DNA of 64,000 nucleotides from NCBI RefSeq assembly GCF_004216895.1, contig NZ_SGXE01000001.1:1470208-1534207 (forward strand). Reading direction: 5' to 3'. The notes below the pieces were generated by a model. That model made no database searches and was not told the origin of the DNA. It saw only the letters and a program-made list of their open reading frames with translations. The translations under genes were made by a program, and so were the position numbers. The stretch is from Aquimarina brevivitae. GTDB lineage: Bacteria > Bacteroidota > Bacteroidia > Flavobacteriales > Flavobacteriaceae. The first letter of the stretch is position 1. Each line of letters opens with the position of its first letter. Of the stretch, positions 26,389 to 35,429 are shown in pieces.

Positions 26389-26718
26389 CTATAAGCCAGT
26401 TACCTGTGTGGTGTCTTTAGGTAACGTCATCTCTTTGTTCAGTGTACCGGCTAATCTCGTATTCTTTTTTTCATCAATGGTAAAACCATTTTTGTCCATT
26501 AGTTCGTTGTAAAAATCTTCCTTAGTTTTTAAAGCAACACCTTTATCCTCATTGATAGTAATATCAAATTTATTTACAGATACTAAAGTTTTGTAAAAAT
26601 CGTATTTAGTAGGAGTTGTTTTAGTTACTTCAGTGCTGGTTTCATTTTGAATTTTTGCTTCTTGAGCAGTTGCACTTAAACTTAAAAATACTAAAGAGAT
26701 AAAAACTAATTTTTTCAT
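26389..26718 (-). CDS. Small secreted protein of unknown function
   Basis: 109 residues: signal peptide 1-19 (ends SATAQ) then a charged region in which two similar segments recur: TPTKYDFYKTLVSVNKFDI with GVALKTKE, and KEDFYNELMDKNGFTI with NTRLAG. The pattern FY..L...N.F.I appears in both, so the mature protein may be two short repeats. No family recognised. It has terminator-like hairpins on both sides and so is probably a single-gene unit. Confidence 0.7.
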   Translation of the reverse strand: MKKLVFISLVFLSLSATAQEAKIQNETSTEVTKTTPTKYDFYKTLVSVNKFDITINEDKGVALKTKEDFYNELMDKNGFTIDEKKNTRLAGTLNKEMTLPKDTTQVTGL

Positions 26719-26830
26719 TTTGGGGCTTATGAATTAATTATTACTGATGCGAATATATATGTAAAATATTTGTTAAGAAAATGATTTTTAAGGTTTTAGA
26801 TAAAAACACAAAATTACCGATGAACTACAC

Positions 26831-26857
26831 AAAAATTACGGCTGAACCGTAAAAAAA
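26831..26857. terminator. Terminator between two secreted-protein genes
   Basis: TTACGG (26836-26841), loop CTGAA, CCGTAA (26847-26852), flanked by A runs on both sides. On the minus strand it is followed by five T, 50 bases after the end of the lipoprotein gene at 26907. Confidence 0.7.
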
Positions 26858-26906
26858 TACACATTTTACATGTATATTGCTGAATGTAAGACAGTTGCCC
26901 TGTGTT

Positions 26907-27638
26907 TTAATCACAAAGTGTAGCGCTTACTTCGTTAGCGTCATCAGTAGCTGTTTCTACGCTTACGTTAGTATTGAAGAGTGTAAATCGATCTAGAGCA
27001 TGGTAAGAAGACCTAGCGGAAACTTCCATGGTGTATATCCCTGGATTATCAAAAACCACAAAGATTTGATGCGGATCGTTGTCACTGGTTTTTGCTTGCC
27101 ATTTCCAGCTACCAGTTCCATTAAGGTAAATCTTAAACCAACCATCTTTACTGGCGCCATTTGGATTAGGTGTTTGTCCGGTGCCTTGTGGATAAACCGT
27201 GCTTTGATCTTTTTGACCGTAGAAATCATCAGCATCAGCAAATCGTAACCATGAGTCATTGTGTTCGGTGCCTGAAGTGCCTTGAGCTATTCTAGATCTC
27301 CATAAAAATCTATACGTACCCGGGTTGTTAATTTGAATTTTATAGGTTAGTAGTCCATTTCCAGGATTATTTAAGGACTGATCGCCTTTCCAAATGATAT
27401 AATGCGTGCCTAAAAATTCATTGATAGCTGTCTCTTTTTGCCAATCAGATAGATTAGGGTTGCTTTCAAATTCAACCGTTATTAAACCATCTTTTTCTTC
27501 GTAGACGATGTTTTCGGTTTCATTGCAGGCGATTGGATTTAAGCCGTCGTTGTCGGAAGCTCCATCATCAGAACTACACGAGAATAGTGAAAAAAGTAGA
27601 GAAAGGCTAAGACCAATAGTTTGAAATTTAGTAGACAT
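26907..27638 (-). CDS. Lipoprotein with a carbohydrate-binding-like beta-sandwich domain
   Basis: 243 residues. Lipobox SLFSCSSDD (Cys about 21) with an acidic Asp/Ser/Gly linker behind it, typical of flavobacterial surface lipoproteins. The rest is a beta-sandwich-like domain: EEKDGLITVEFESNP, then W/Y-rich strands (HYIIWKGDQS, YRFLWRSRIAQGT, DSWLRFADADDFYG, GSWKWQAKTSD) and the closing IYTMEVSARSSYHALDRF. This arrangement resembles galactose-binding-like modules attached to polysaccharide-degrading enzymes in Bacteroidota; here it stands alone. Ligand unknown. ATG is 30 bases after the coaD stop on the same strand. Confidence 0.75.
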   Translation of the reverse strand: MSTKFQTIGLSLSLLFSLFSCSSDDGASDNDGLNPIACNETENIVYEEKDGLITVEFESNPNLSDWQKETAINEFLGTHYIIWKGDQSLNNPGNGLLTYKIQINNPGTYRFLWRSRIAQGTSGTEHNDSWLRFADADDFYGQKDQSTVYPQGTGQTPNPNGASKDGWFKIYLNGTGSWKWQAKTSDNDPHQIFVVFDNPGIYTMEVSARSSYHALDRFTLFNTNVSVETATDDANEVSATLCD

Positions 27639-27668
27639 AGGTAGGTGTGTTAAGATTATAGTTTGATA

Positions 27669-28133
27669 CTATAACGCACTTTTTATGTTTACAGTATCTG
27701 GAACTAATCCTGTAACGTCTCCTCCGTGTCTAATAACATCTCTAACGATAGAAGATGATATGTAACTCTTACCAGATGAAGTCAATAAAAATACGGTTTC
27801 TATCTCGGACATTTTTCGATTTGTATGTGCTATTGCTTTTTCGAATTCAAAATCCGCTGGATTTCGAAGTCCTCTCAAAATAAAATTAGCATTTTGCTCT
27901 CTACAAAAGTCCACAGTTAGACCTTTATAGGTTTTAACCGAAATTTTTGGCTCATCCTTAAAAGCTTCTTCGATAAACTTTTTTCTATCCTCCAGACTAA
28001 ACATATACTTTTTATCCGCATTAACGCCAATGGCCAAAATTATTTCGTCAAATAAGGTAAGTCCTCTTCTTATAATATCGTAATGGCCTAACGTAATTGG
28101 ATCAAAAGAACCCGGAAAAACTGCTCTTCTCAT
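27669..28133 (-). CDS. coaD: Phosphopantetheine adenylyltransferase
   Basis: Penultimate step of coenzyme A synthesis: ATP plus 4'-phosphopantetheine gives dephospho-CoA. 154 residues. The nucleotidyltransferase motif is GSFDPITLGHYDII with Thr14-Leu-Gly-His17, and the C-terminal YISSSIVRDV loop is present, with NPADFEFEKAIAHTNR in the middle. Co-oriented 55 bases downstream of ddl; the order coaD-ddl/PASTA-rluD is widespread in Bacteroidota. Confidence 0.96.
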   Translation of the reverse strand: MRRAVFPGSFDPITLGHYDIIRRGLTLFDEIILAIGVNADKKYMFSLEDRKKFIEEAFKDEPKISVKTYKGLTVDFCREQNANFILRGLRNPADFEFEKAIAHTNRKMSEIETVFLLTSSGKSYISSSIVRDVIRHGGDVTGLVPDTVNIKSAL

Positions 28134-28188
28134 AATATAAGGTGTGAAGTTTTAATTAGCCAAATGTACAAAAAGTAAAATACTAGCC

Positions 28189-29172
28189 TTAGGCTTCTTT
28201 AGAAATCGCTTCCTCAATACTGTTGGTAATCAACTCCTGTATACTGATACCTAAGACTGCCGCCTGCTGAGGCAATATACTAGCTTCTGTAAATCCTGGA
28301 TTGGTATTCATTTCAATAAAATGAGGTTCACCCTTATGAAAGATAAACTCACTTCTTGAAAAACCACTCATTTTGAGGGTTTTATAAATCTTTAGCGCAA
28401 GTTGTTTTACATTTTCTTCGTCCTGCTTGGAGATCCTTGCGGGAGTTATTTCCTGAGATTTTCCTAAATATTTGGCTTCATAATCAAAGAACTCATTTTC
28501 AGATACGATTTCAGTTATAGGTAAGACCAAATCCTTACCCTGATAAGTAATTACGCCTACGGATACTTCTGTTCCATCTAAAAAGGATTCGATAATAATT
28601 TCATCATCCTCTTTATAAGCTAGTGCAATAGCCGGTTGAAGTTCTTCTTTAGTTTTTACTTTAGAGATGCCATAACTACTTCCGGATTTATTGGCCTTTA
28701 CGAAACAAGGCAATCCAACCCGCTCAATAATTTCATTTTCATGAATAGCATCACCTTTATTTAAAAAGTAATTTTTTGCTGTTACGATTCCATAGGGCTT
28801 AAGGGCGCTAATACAATCTCTTTTATTAAAGGTAAGTGCGGCTTGATAAAAATTACAAGCGGTTTGTGGAATCGCTAACAATTTAAAATAGGCTTGTAGT
28901 AATCCATCTTCTCCTGGGCTACCGTGAACTATATTAAAGGCAGCATCAAAATGAACTTTGTTTCCGTTAATCAATACGGAAAAATCATTCTTATCGACCA
29001 TTACTTTTTCCTCCGATTCATTTACATAGTACCATTTTTCTTTGGTGATAAATATGCGGTAGGGATTGTACTTTGTTCGATCAATGTGCTTAAAAACATT
29101 ATTTCCACTTTTAATGGAGATATCAAATTCACTAGAGTATCCACCCATTAAGATGGCGATATTTTTTTTCAT
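28189..29172 (-). CDS. ddl: D-alanine--D-alanine ligase
   Basis: ATP-grasp enzyme that makes the D-Ala-D-Ala dipeptide of peptidoglycan. 327 residues: N-terminal ILMGGYSSEFDISIKSG, NIVHGSPGEDGLLQAYF, the ATP-grasp strands PCFVKANKSGSSYGISKVK and EIIIESFLDGTEVSVGVI, and the metal site HFIEMNTNPGFTEASILPQ. A perfect -7 box is on the minus strand 21 bases before the ATG. Divergent from the PASTA gene, which is also linked to the cell wall. Confidence 0.96.
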   Translation of the reverse strand: MKKNIAILMGGYSSEFDISIKSGNNVFKHIDRTKYNPYRIFITKEKWYYVNESEEKVMVDKNDFSVLINGNKVHFDAAFNIVHGSPGEDGLLQAYFKLLAIPQTACNFYQAALTFNKRDCISALKPYGIVTAKNYFLNKGDAIHENEIIERVGLPCFVKANKSGSSYGISKVKTKEELQPAIALAYKEDDEIIIESFLDGTEVSVGVITYQGKDLVLPITEIVSENEFFDYEAKYLGKSQEITPARISKQDEENVKQLALKIYKTLKMSGFSRSEFIFHKGEPHFIEMNTNPGFTEASILPQQAAVLGISIQELITNSIEEAISKEA

Positions 29173-29192
29173 AAAAATAAATTACTACCTCA

Positions 29193-29200
29193 CAAAAATA
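29193..29200 (-). promoter_or_regulatory. Predicted ddl promoter -7 box (TATTTTTG)
   Basis: Minus-strand TATTTTTG, a full TAnnTTTG match, 20 bases before the ddl ATG. A TTG on that strand at 29216-29218 is only 15 bases upstream. Confidence 0.45.
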
Positions 29201-29241
29201 TCATTTATCCCATAACAAATTATTATAATCAGGCGTTTTTA

Positions 29242-29249
29242 TATCTTTG
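29242..29249 (+). promoter_or_regulatory. Predicted PASTA-rluD promoter -7 box (TATCTTTG)
   Basis: TATCTTTG matches TAnnTTTG, 20 bases before the ATG at 29270 and 41 bases from the divergent ddl box. Confidence 0.5.
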
Positions 29250-29269
29250 CCCGATACATAATTAATAGG

Positions 29270-29863
29270 ATGAATTTTTTTAAGGGACTATTTAAGTTTA
29301 TTTACAGCAAGATTTTCTTAATTCAACTGGTACTAGCTATTGCGCTTACGGTGATTATTGGGTTTGTAGCCCTTCAATGGTTGGATAGCACCACTAATCA
29401 TGATCAACGAATTCAAGTGCCAGATCTTAGCAAAATGTCTATCGATGAAGCCAAAGAAGTATTAGCTTCTAAAGAGTTAAGGCTTAAATTAAGAGAGGAT
29501 TCTGCAAATTTTAATCCCGAATATCCACGATATAGTATTATTGATCAGGATCCCAAAGGCGGAAGCACCGTAAAGGAAAACAGAAAGATTTACGTAACTC
29601 TAAATCCATCAGGTTATCAAAAAATAGAAGTGCCTAATGTGGTTCAACAAACCAGAAGGCAAGCAGAGCCTATGCTCATTGCTTCAGGTTTTAAAATTGG
29701 TACGGTGACCTATAAGCCAGATATGTCAGATCAGGTTTTAGAACTGAGATATAAGGGTCAAAAAATAAAACCGGGTATTATGCTCGAAAAAACATCCACT
29801 ATCGATTTGGTTGTTGGAGATAACGGTGGGCAAAAACTCAACCTTACTGAGGAGAATCAATAG
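29270..29863 (+). CDS. Membrane-anchored PASTA domain protein
   Basis: 197 residues. One membrane helix at about 13-37, then two PASTA domains facing the periplasm: about 44-113 (IQVPDLSKMSIDEAKEVLAS, GSTVKENRKIYVTLNP) and about 114-188 (IEVPNVVQQTRRQAEPML, IDLVVGDNG). PASTA domains bind muropeptides or beta-lactams in other proteins; in Bacteroidota they occur as such small stand-alone anchors. It is 28 bases upstream of rluD and divergent from ddl, supporting a cell-wall role (inference). No kinase domain. Confidence 0.9.
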   Translation: MNFFKGLFKFIYSKIFLIQLVLAIALTVIIGFVALQWLDSTTNHDQRIQVPDLSKMSIDEAKEVLASKELRLKLREDSANFNPEYPRYSIIDQDPKGGSTVKENRKIYVTLNPSGYQKIEVPNVVQQTRRQAEPMLIASGFKIGTVTYKPDMSDQVLELRYKGQKIKPGIMLEKTSTIDLVVGDNGGQKLNLTEENQ

Positions 29864-29891
29864 GTTGCAACACTCTATATAAAAAATAAAC

Positions 29892-30941
29892 ATGTCACAG
29901 GATAGCCAGAAAGAGGATTTTGATGAAAACGATGATGAGCTTTATGAACATTATAAGTTTGTAGCAGGAGCAGGACAGGTGCCGCTAAGAGTGGATAAGT
30001 TTTTGATGAATTTTGTTGAAAACGCTACGCGAAATAAAATACAGCAGGCAGCTAAAGAAGGTTGTGTGTATGTTAATGACGTGGCGGTTAAATCCAACCA
30101 CAAAGTAAAGCCCAATGATGTAGTTAGGGTGTTGTTTTCTCATCCACCTTATGAAAACCTATTAATCGCAGAAGATATTCCGCTTGATATTGTTTATGAA
30201 GATGAGGTTTTATTGGTGGTTAATAAACCAGCAGGTATGGTGGTGCACCCAGGCCACGGTAATTATTCGGGTACTTTGATCAATGCCTTGATTTATCACT
30301 TTGATAACTTACCTAATAACAGTAGCGAGCGCCCTGGATTAGTTCACAGAATAGATAAAGACACCAGCGGATTATTAGTTATTGCTAAGACAGAAGAGGC
30401 GATGACGCATCTGGCTAAACAGTTTTTTGATAAGACCAGTGAACGAGAGTATATCGCTTTGGTGTGGGGAAATATAGAGGAAGACGAAGGCACCATTGAA
30501 GGTAATATAGGCAGACATCCTAAAAACCGTTTGCAGAATACGGTTTATGAAGGAGAAGACGCGTATAAGGGTAAACCAGCCATAACCCATTTTAAAGTAT
30601 TGGAGCGATTAGGCTATGTTACTTTAGTTTCTTGTCAATTAGAAACAGGAAGAACGCACCAAATAAGAGTGCATATGAAGCACATTGGGCATACATTGTT
30701 TAATGATGAGCGGTATGGAGGTGAAAAAATATTAAAAGGGACAACCTTTACCAAGTACAAGCAGTTTGTTGATAATTGCTTTAAAACATTGCCTAGACAA
30801 GCATTGCACGCCAAGACCCTAGGCTTTATCCATCCTACTACGAATAAGAAAATGAATTTTGAGGCTCCAATTCCCGAGGACATTGCATCTTGTGTTGAAC
30901 GTTGGAGAAATTATGCTAAAAACCAAATAGAGCAATCTTAG
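29892..30941 (+). CDS. rluD: RluA/RluD-family 23S rRNA pseudouridine synthase
   Basis: 349 residues: an acidic N-terminal tail, an S4 RNA-binding domain (about 30-95, LRVDKFLMNFVENATRNKIQ), then the catalytic domain with RPGLVHRIDKDTSGLLVIAK where Asp155 is the catalytic residue, and LETGRTHQIRVHMKHIGH. It isomerises uridines of large-subunit rRNA in the cytoplasm; the RluD assignment follows from the S4 domain and length, but exact sites cannot be read. Second gene of the PASTA-rluD unit. Confidence 0.92.
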   Translation: MSQDSQKEDFDENDDELYEHYKFVAGAGQVPLRVDKFLMNFVENATRNKIQQAAKEGCVYVNDVAVKSNHKVKPNDVVRVLFSHPPYENLLIAEDIPLDIVYEDEVLLVVNKPAGMVVHPGHGNYSGTLINALIYHFDNLPNNSSERPGLVHRIDKDTSGLLVIAKTEEAMTHLAKQFFDKTSEREYIALVWGNIEEDEGTIEGNIGRHPKNRLQNTVYEGEDAYKGKPAITHFKVLERLGYVTLVSCQLETGRTHQIRVHMKHIGHTLFNDERYGGEKILKGTTFTKYKQFVDNCFKTLPRQALHAKTLGFIHPTTNKKMNFEAPIPEDIASCVERWRNYAKNQIEQS

Positions 30942-31047
30942 CATTTTTTGCAATTTAATGTATACACTTGTACCGCAAGCATTTAAAGCTGATTAAATAA
31001 TTTTTAAAATAAATCTTACTTCATTCGTCTAGCGATAAAAATTAATG

Positions 31048-31055
31048 TACATTTG
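31048..31055 (+). promoter_or_regulatory. Predicted cold-shock gene -7 box (TACATTTG)
   Basis: Perfect TAnnTTTG match 18 bases before the ATG at 31074. This leaves a very short 5' leader, unlike the long leader of E. coli cspA. Confidence 0.5.
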
Positions 31056-31073
31056 TTGCTTTAATTTATTATA

Positions 31074-31265
31074 ATGAACAAAGGAACAGTAAAATTTTTT
31101 AATGACTCCAAAGGTTATGGATTCATCACAGAAGAAGGATCAAACACAGATCATTTTGTACACATCTCAGGATTAGTGGACGAAATTAGAGAAGGAGACG
31201 AAGTAGAGTTTGACCTACAAAACGGTAAAAAAGGATTAAACGCAGTAAATGTTAAGGTAATTTAA
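31074..31265 (+). CDS. Cold-shock domain protein
   Basis: 63 residues, one OB-fold cold-shock domain that binds single-stranded RNA and DNA. RNP1 is KGYGFIT (residues 13-19) and RNP2 is DHFVHIS (about 26-32); the N-terminal KGTVKFFNDS and final GLNAVNVKVI are typical. Slightly shorter than E. coli CspA (70). Single-gene unit with its own -7 box and a strong terminator. Confidence 0.96.
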   Translation: MNKGTVKFFNDSKGYGFITEEGSNTDHFVHISGLVDEIREGDEVEFDLQNGKKGLNAVNVKVI

Positions 31266-31291
31266 TATATACGAATTAATTTTTTTAGTAC

Positions 31292-31324
31292 AACCTGCTT
31301 TGCAAAAAGCAGGTTTTTTTTATG
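31292..31324 (+). terminator. Rho-independent terminator after the cold-shock gene
   Basis: AACCTGCTT (31292-31300) pairs with AAGCAGGTT (31308-31316), seven-base loop, followed by a long T run. Confidence 0.9.
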
Positions 31325-31507
31325 CTTTTTTTTAATCAATTTCCATACACATTCTATTCAGCAGAGCTTGATATCAACTTAAAAGCTATGTTTTTTTTAG
31401 AAATACCTTGATGTGGCTAAGTTAGTAACGCTGTGATAAGATAGATAAATGTGATTCTTACATAAAAAAGCTTTACGCAAAACATAAGCTAGAAAAAAGA
31501 ACAATTG

Positions 31508-31515
31508 TATTTTTG
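31508..31515 (+). promoter_or_regulatory. Predicted yaaA -7 box (TATTTTTG)
   Basis: Perfect TAnnTTTG match 56 bases before the yaaA ATG. No -33 TTG at normal spacing. Confidence 0.4.
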
Positions 31516-31571
31516 AACTTAGAATCCTATAGTTTTTTATACTATTTAGAAAAATAAAAATTACAGCAACT

Positions 31572-32333
31572 ATGAAAATCGTTATATCTCCAGCTAAATC
31601 ACTTGATTTTGAGTCAGAATTGCCAACAACAAGGGGTACTCAGCCTCAATTTTTAGAAACTGCAGCGCAGATTAATCGCAAGCTCGCTAGGATGTCAAAG
31701 CAAGAAATTGGTGAGTTAATGAGTATTAGCGATAAATTGGCGGATCTTAATTATACCCGCTATCAAGATTTTGAAGAAAACCATACTAAAAAGAACTCCA
31801 GACCCGCCGTATATGCCTTTGATGGCGATGTTTATACAGGTTTAGATGCGTATACTATTCCGACAGATAAATTAGATAAACTTCAGGATACCTTACGGAT
31901 TTTGTCCGGGATGTATGGCATACTTAAACCCTTAGACCTTATTCAGCCCTATCGACTGGAAATGGGGACCAAACTACCAATTGAGCGTAATGATAACCTA
32001 TATGAAGTTTGGAAAGAGGAGGTAACCAAAGCTTTAAATAATGAATTGGCAGATGATGAGTTGTTTATCAATTTGGCTAGTAACGAATATTTCGGAGCGG
32101 TGGATACCAAAAAGCTAAAAGTTCCTGTTATTACGCCCGTCTTTAAAGATTGGAAAAACGATAAGCTAAAGGTAATTAGTTTTTATGCCAAAAAAGCTAG
32201 AGGTCTTATGGTGAGATACATTATCGATACTAATGCAGAGACCATCGAAGATCTTAAAGGTTTTAATTACGATGGTTATGGGTTTAGTGAGGAGTACACC
32301 AAAAAGAAAAACGAACTTGTTTTTGTAAGATAA
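31572..32333 (+). CDS. yaaA: Peroxide stress protein YaaA (UPF0246)
   Basis: 253 residues of the YaaA/DUF328 family: [13 protein letters not shown] at the N-terminus, [41 protein letters not shown] and [14 protein letters not shown], ending with the [13 protein letters not shown] patch. In E. coli YaaA lowers free iron during hydrogen peroxide stress and binds DNA. Cytoplasmic. Single gene, 66 bases before the TRAP transporter genes. Confidence 0.95.
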   Translation: MKIVISPAKSLDFESELPTTRGTQPQFLETAAQINRKLARMSKQEIGELMSISDKLADLNYTRYQDFEENHTKKNSRPAVYAFDGDVYTGLDAYTIPTDKLDKLQDTLRILSGMYGILKPLDLIQPYRLEMGTKLPIERNDNLYEVWKEEVTKALNNELADDELFINLASNEYFGAVDTKKLKVPVITPVFKDWKNDKLKVISFYAKKARGLMVRYIIDTNAETIEDLKGFNYDGYGFSEEYTKKKNELVFVR

Positions 32334-32372
32334 ACGGCCATTGAGATTGCTTTTTCTTTCTTTCTAAATTAG

Positions 32373-32394
32373 TATCTTCACGCGTCTAATACGC
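32373..32394 (+). promoter_or_regulatory. Possible TRAP operon promoter with a small palindrome at the start site
   Basis: TATCTTCA (32373-32380), a near match to TAnnTTTG, is followed by GCGT-CTAAT-ACGC (32382-32394), five bases before the ATG. A TTG lies 23 bases upstream (32347-32349). Weak; listed because the pyc promoter has the same order of elements. Confidence 0.3.
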
Positions 32395-32399
32395 AGAAG

Positions 32400-32900
32400 A
32401 TGCAAAAGGTAATTCATATATTAGATCTAATCAGTGCTAAGATTGGGCAAGCGGCCAGTTGGTTTGCAGCATTAATGGCGGTTGTCATTGCCTTGGATGT
32501 GGTTATACGGTATGTATTTAGGTTCACCTATATGTGGATGGTCGAGGTAGAGATTTACTTGTTTGGGATCTTGTTTTTATTAGCATCTGGCTATACCTTT
32601 CAGCACGATAAACACGTTCGAGTAGATGTTTTTTATAATAAATGGTCACCCAAGCGAAAAGCCTGGACAGACCTACTTGGTGGGCTATTCTTATTAATTC
32701 CCTGGTGCTATGTGGTGATTGTATCGTCCTGGTATTATGCCGTATCTTCATTTTTAATTGGCGAAGGTTCTCCCCAACCTGGTGGATTACCAGGAATTTA
32801 TGTCTTAAAGTTTTGTATTACACTTGGGTTTAGCCTACTACTATTACAAGGGGTATCTCAAATATTAAAATCACTTCACATCATTATTAAAAAGGACTAA
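32400..32900 (+). CDS. TRAP transporter small permease subunit (DctQ type)
   Basis: 166 residues, four membrane helices (about 17-37, 47-66, 90-110, 130-150). Family marks: WFAALMAVVIALDVVIRYVF and WMVEVEIYLFGILFLLASGYTFQHDKHVRVDVFY, the last with the conserved HVRVD after helix two. It pairs with the large permease to move the substrate with Na+ or H+. First of three TRAP genes; its TAA is immediately followed by the GTG start of the large subunit. Confidence 0.92.
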   Translation: MQKVIHILDLISAKIGQAASWFAALMAVVIALDVVIRYVFRFTYMWMVEVEIYLFGILFLLASGYTFQHDKHVRVDVFYNKWSPKRKAWTDLLGGLFLLIPWCYVVIVSSWYYAVSSFLIGEGSPQPGGLPGIYVLKFCITLGFSLLLLQGVSQILKSLHIIIKKD

Positions 32901-34244
32901 GTGGAATATCTCGCTATTGTATTATTTGTACTCATTTTCATACTTATCCTACGGGGTTATCCGGTAGCTTTCACATTAGGAGGTATTTCCATAGCATTTG
33001 CGTATGGTGTTTCCTTATGGGCGCCAGAGCTCTTTCAGATGTCAACATTTTATTTGCTTCCCTCACGTATTATGGGCGTAGTAAATAACTATGTGTTAAT
33101 GGCAGTGCCTTTGTTCATTTTTATGGGGATTATGTTAGAAAAATCAGGGCTGGCCCAAAGTTTATTAGAAACCATGGCTATGATGTTTGGGCAGGTGCGC
33201 GGAGGATTGGCCATTTCGGTTGTGATTGTGGGTGCTTTACTGGCAGCCTCTACGGGTATAGTTGGGGCAACGGTTGTGACGATGGGGCTGATCAGTTTAC
33301 CGACGATGCTAAAAAGAGGCTATAGCACAGAACTTTCTACTGGGGTAATCGCTTCTTCAGGAACCTTAGGGCAGATCATACCGCCTTCAATCGTTCTGGT
33401 ATTATTGGCAGATACGATTAATAGTTCTTCTAAGGGGTCTTCTTCAGTTGATGTAGGCGCCTTATTTTCTGCAGCATTACTACCTGGTTTATTGTTAGTG
33501 GGTTTATACGTGCTCTATATATTATTTAAATCATTCCTTAATAAAGAAGATGCGCCTAGCATACCCGCTGAGGAAATTGCGGAATTTAGAGGGAAAAATT
33601 TTGGGCTTAAAGTACTCAAGGTGTTGTTTTTACCGCTACTGCTTATTGTATTGGTATTGGGTTCAATTTTTACAGGAGTAGCTTCTCCAACCGAAGCCTC
33701 TGCGATTGGTGCAATTGGTGCTACTTTACTGGTGATATTGCAAAAAAAGTTTTCCTATGCGGTGGTAAAAGAAGTGGTACAGGAAACGGCCAAATTAACC
33801 GCTATGGTATTTTTTATTTTGCTTGGTGCTACGACCTTCACACTCGTATTTCGAAGTTTGGGTGGTGATGCCTATTTACGAGAATTGATTGTTTCATCAG
33901 CACTGTCTCCTATGTTATTCTTGTTGTTGGTTATGCTAGTGGTGTTTATCGCTGGTTTTTTTATTGACTTTATTGAAATTGTATTTATTATAGTTCCAGT
34001 AGTAACCCCAGTTTTCAATGCACTGGGCGTGGATATGTTATGGGTAGGAGTATTGATAGCCTTAAATTTGCAAACTTCCTTTTTGACACCTCCTTTTGGG
34101 TTTGCTTTATTTTATCTCAAAGGCGTTACGCCTCCAGAAGTGACTACACGTCAAATCTATAGAGGGATTATTCCCTTTATAATTATTCAATTACTAATAG
34201 TAGCCATTGTGTTATTTTTTCCGGAGGTAATCCTGAAATCATAA
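32901..34244 (+). CDS. TRAP transporter large permease subunit (DctM type)
   Basis: 447 residues, about 12 membrane segments. Typical patches: RGYPVAFTLGGISIAFAYG, AVPLFIFMGIMLEKSGLAQ, GALLAASTGIVGATVVTMGL, ASSGTLGQIIPPSIVLVLL and FTGVASPTEASAIGAIGA. These are the substrate- and ion-translocating repeats of the DctM family. GTG start at 32901 directly abuts the small-subunit stop, which implies coupled translation. The binding-protein gene follows 18 bases on. Confidence 0.95.
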   Translation: MEYLAIVLFVLIFILILRGYPVAFTLGGISIAFAYGVSLWAPELFQMSTFYLLPSRIMGVVNNYVLMAVPLFIFMGIMLEKSGLAQSLLETMAMMFGQVRGGLAISVVIVGALLAASTGIVGATVVTMGLISLPTMLKRGYSTELSTGVIASSGTLGQIIPPSIVLVLLADTINSSSKGSSSVDVGALFSAALLPGLLLVGLYVLYILFKSFLNKEDAPSIPAEEIAEFRGKNFGLKVLKVLFLPLLLIVLVLGSIFTGVASPTEASAIGAIGATLLVILQKKFSYAVVKEVVQETAKLTAMVFFILLGATTFTLVFRSLGGDAYLRELIVSSALSPMLFLLLVMLVVFIAGFFIDFIEIVFIIVPVVTPVFNALGVDMLWVGVLIALNLQTSFLTPPFGFALFYLKGVTPPEVTTRQIYRGIIPFIIIQLLIVAIVLFFPEVILKS

Positions 34245-34262
34245 CCTATAAATGAAAATCCT

Positions 34263-35363
34263 ATGTTTAAAAAAATAGCGCTCCTTATTGTTTTTTCAGT
34301 GGTATCCAGTTGTTTAGGAGATCCACCGGCAAGTATGAATCCTAAGTCCTATGAAGCGGTTAAACCCGAAACCGTTTTGTATTGGAAAATGACCACCACC
34401 TGGCCACCAAACTTTCCGGTACTTGGAGAGGTGGCAGAGAAATATGCGCAGTGGGTAGATGAGTTAACCAACGGACAGATTAAAATAAAGGTGTATGGTG
34501 GGGGCGAGTTGGTACCGCCATTGGAGGCTTTTGATGCGGTATCTCAGGGAACCATTGAAATGGGATGTGGTGCGTCCTATTATTGGGCTGGCAAAACCCC
34601 AGCGGCACAATTTTTTGCCGCAGTGCCTTTTGGGATGAATAGTCAGCAGCTCACTGCTTGGTTAGAAACTGGCGGCGGGTATGAACTGTGGAAAAAAACC
34701 TACGCTAAATTTAATCTGGTACCTTTTATGGGGGGCAATACAGGAGTGCAAATGGGGGGGTGGTTTAATCGCGAGATCAATTCTATCGAAGATTTTAAAG
34801 GTTTAAAAATGCGACTGCCCGGTATAGGAGGCAAAGTATTAGAAAAAGCAGGTGGAGCAGCAGTATTAGTGGCAGGTAGTGAAATCTATACCAGTCTAGA
34901 ACGGGGTGTTATTGACGCTACAGAGTGGATAGGTCCCTACCATGATTATAGAATGGGTTTTCATAAAATTGCCAAGTATTATTATACGCCAGGATGGCAC
35001 GAACCGGGCTCTCAATTAGAATTTTTTATCAATAAGAACCTCTTTGATGGATTGCCTAAACATCTGCAAGCAGCACTAGATGCGGCTTCTAAGAAAGCAC
35101 AGGTATGGGTGTTATCTGAGTTTGATAAACAAAATGGAATTTATCTAGATAAACTGGTCAATGAAGAGGGTGTTGAGGTACGCGAGTTTTCTAAAGAAAC
35201 ATTAGATGCGCTCCGCAAGTATAAAGAAGAAGCTATACAAGAAATGATTGGAGACGATCCGCTATCCAAAGAGGTCTATGAAAGCTACTCAAACTTTCAA
35301 AAACAAATAGCGAAATGGTCTAAGGTTACCGAGAAAGCGTATTATAATAAGATTCAACAATGA
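34263..35363 (+). CDS. TRAP transporter substrate-binding lipoprotein, 2-oxo acid/lactate-type
   Basis: 366 residues with lipobox VVSSC (Cys17), so it is membrane-anchored, unlike the free periplasmic proteins of proteobacteria. The rest is a DctP-fold binding protein. The patches VYGGGELVPPLEAFDAVSQG, GGWFNREINSIEDFKGLKMR, LPGIGGKVLEKAGG, GVIDATEWIGPYHDYRMG and YYTPGWHEPGSQLEFFINK match the branch that includes Rhodobacter TakP (2-oxo acids such as pyruvate) and the Thermus lactate-binding protein, where GWHEPG and DATEWxGP line the site. Substrate is inferred from this resemblance and from pyruvate carboxylase being the next gene (154 bases on). Confidence 0.9.
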   Translation: MFKKIALLIVFSVVSSCLGDPPASMNPKSYEAVKPETVLYWKMTTTWPPNFPVLGEVAEKYAQWVDELTNGQIKIKVYGGGELVPPLEAFDAVSQGTIEMGCGASYYWAGKTPAAQFFAAVPFGMNSQQLTAWLETGGGYELWKKTYAKFNLVPFMGGNTGVQMGGWFNREINSIEDFKGLKMRLPGIGGKVLEKAGGAAVLVAGSEIYTSLERGVIDATEWIGPYHDYRMGFHKIAKYYYTPGWHEPGSQLEFFINKNLFDGLPKHLQAALDAASKKAQVWVLSEFDKQNGIYLDKLVNEEGVEVREFSKETLDALRKYKEEAIQEMIGDDPLSKEVYESYSNFQKQIAKWSKVTEKAYYNKIQQ

Positions 35364-35429
35364 TAGCACCATAAGTTTTATTTTGGTGTTTTATATGTTA
35401 AAATTATTACATAACTTATCCAAAACAAG

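Larger units (their letters stand above)
31266..31571. other. Intergenic stretch between the cold-shock gene and yaaA
   Basis: 306 bases. Holds the cold-shock-gene terminator (31292-31324) and the yaaA -7 box (31508-31515). I see nothing else with structure or coding character. Confidence 0.6.

Noticed and set aside
29270-29863. PASTA protein as a serine/threonine kinase
   Set aside because: There is only a membrane helix and two PASTA domains; no kinase motifs.
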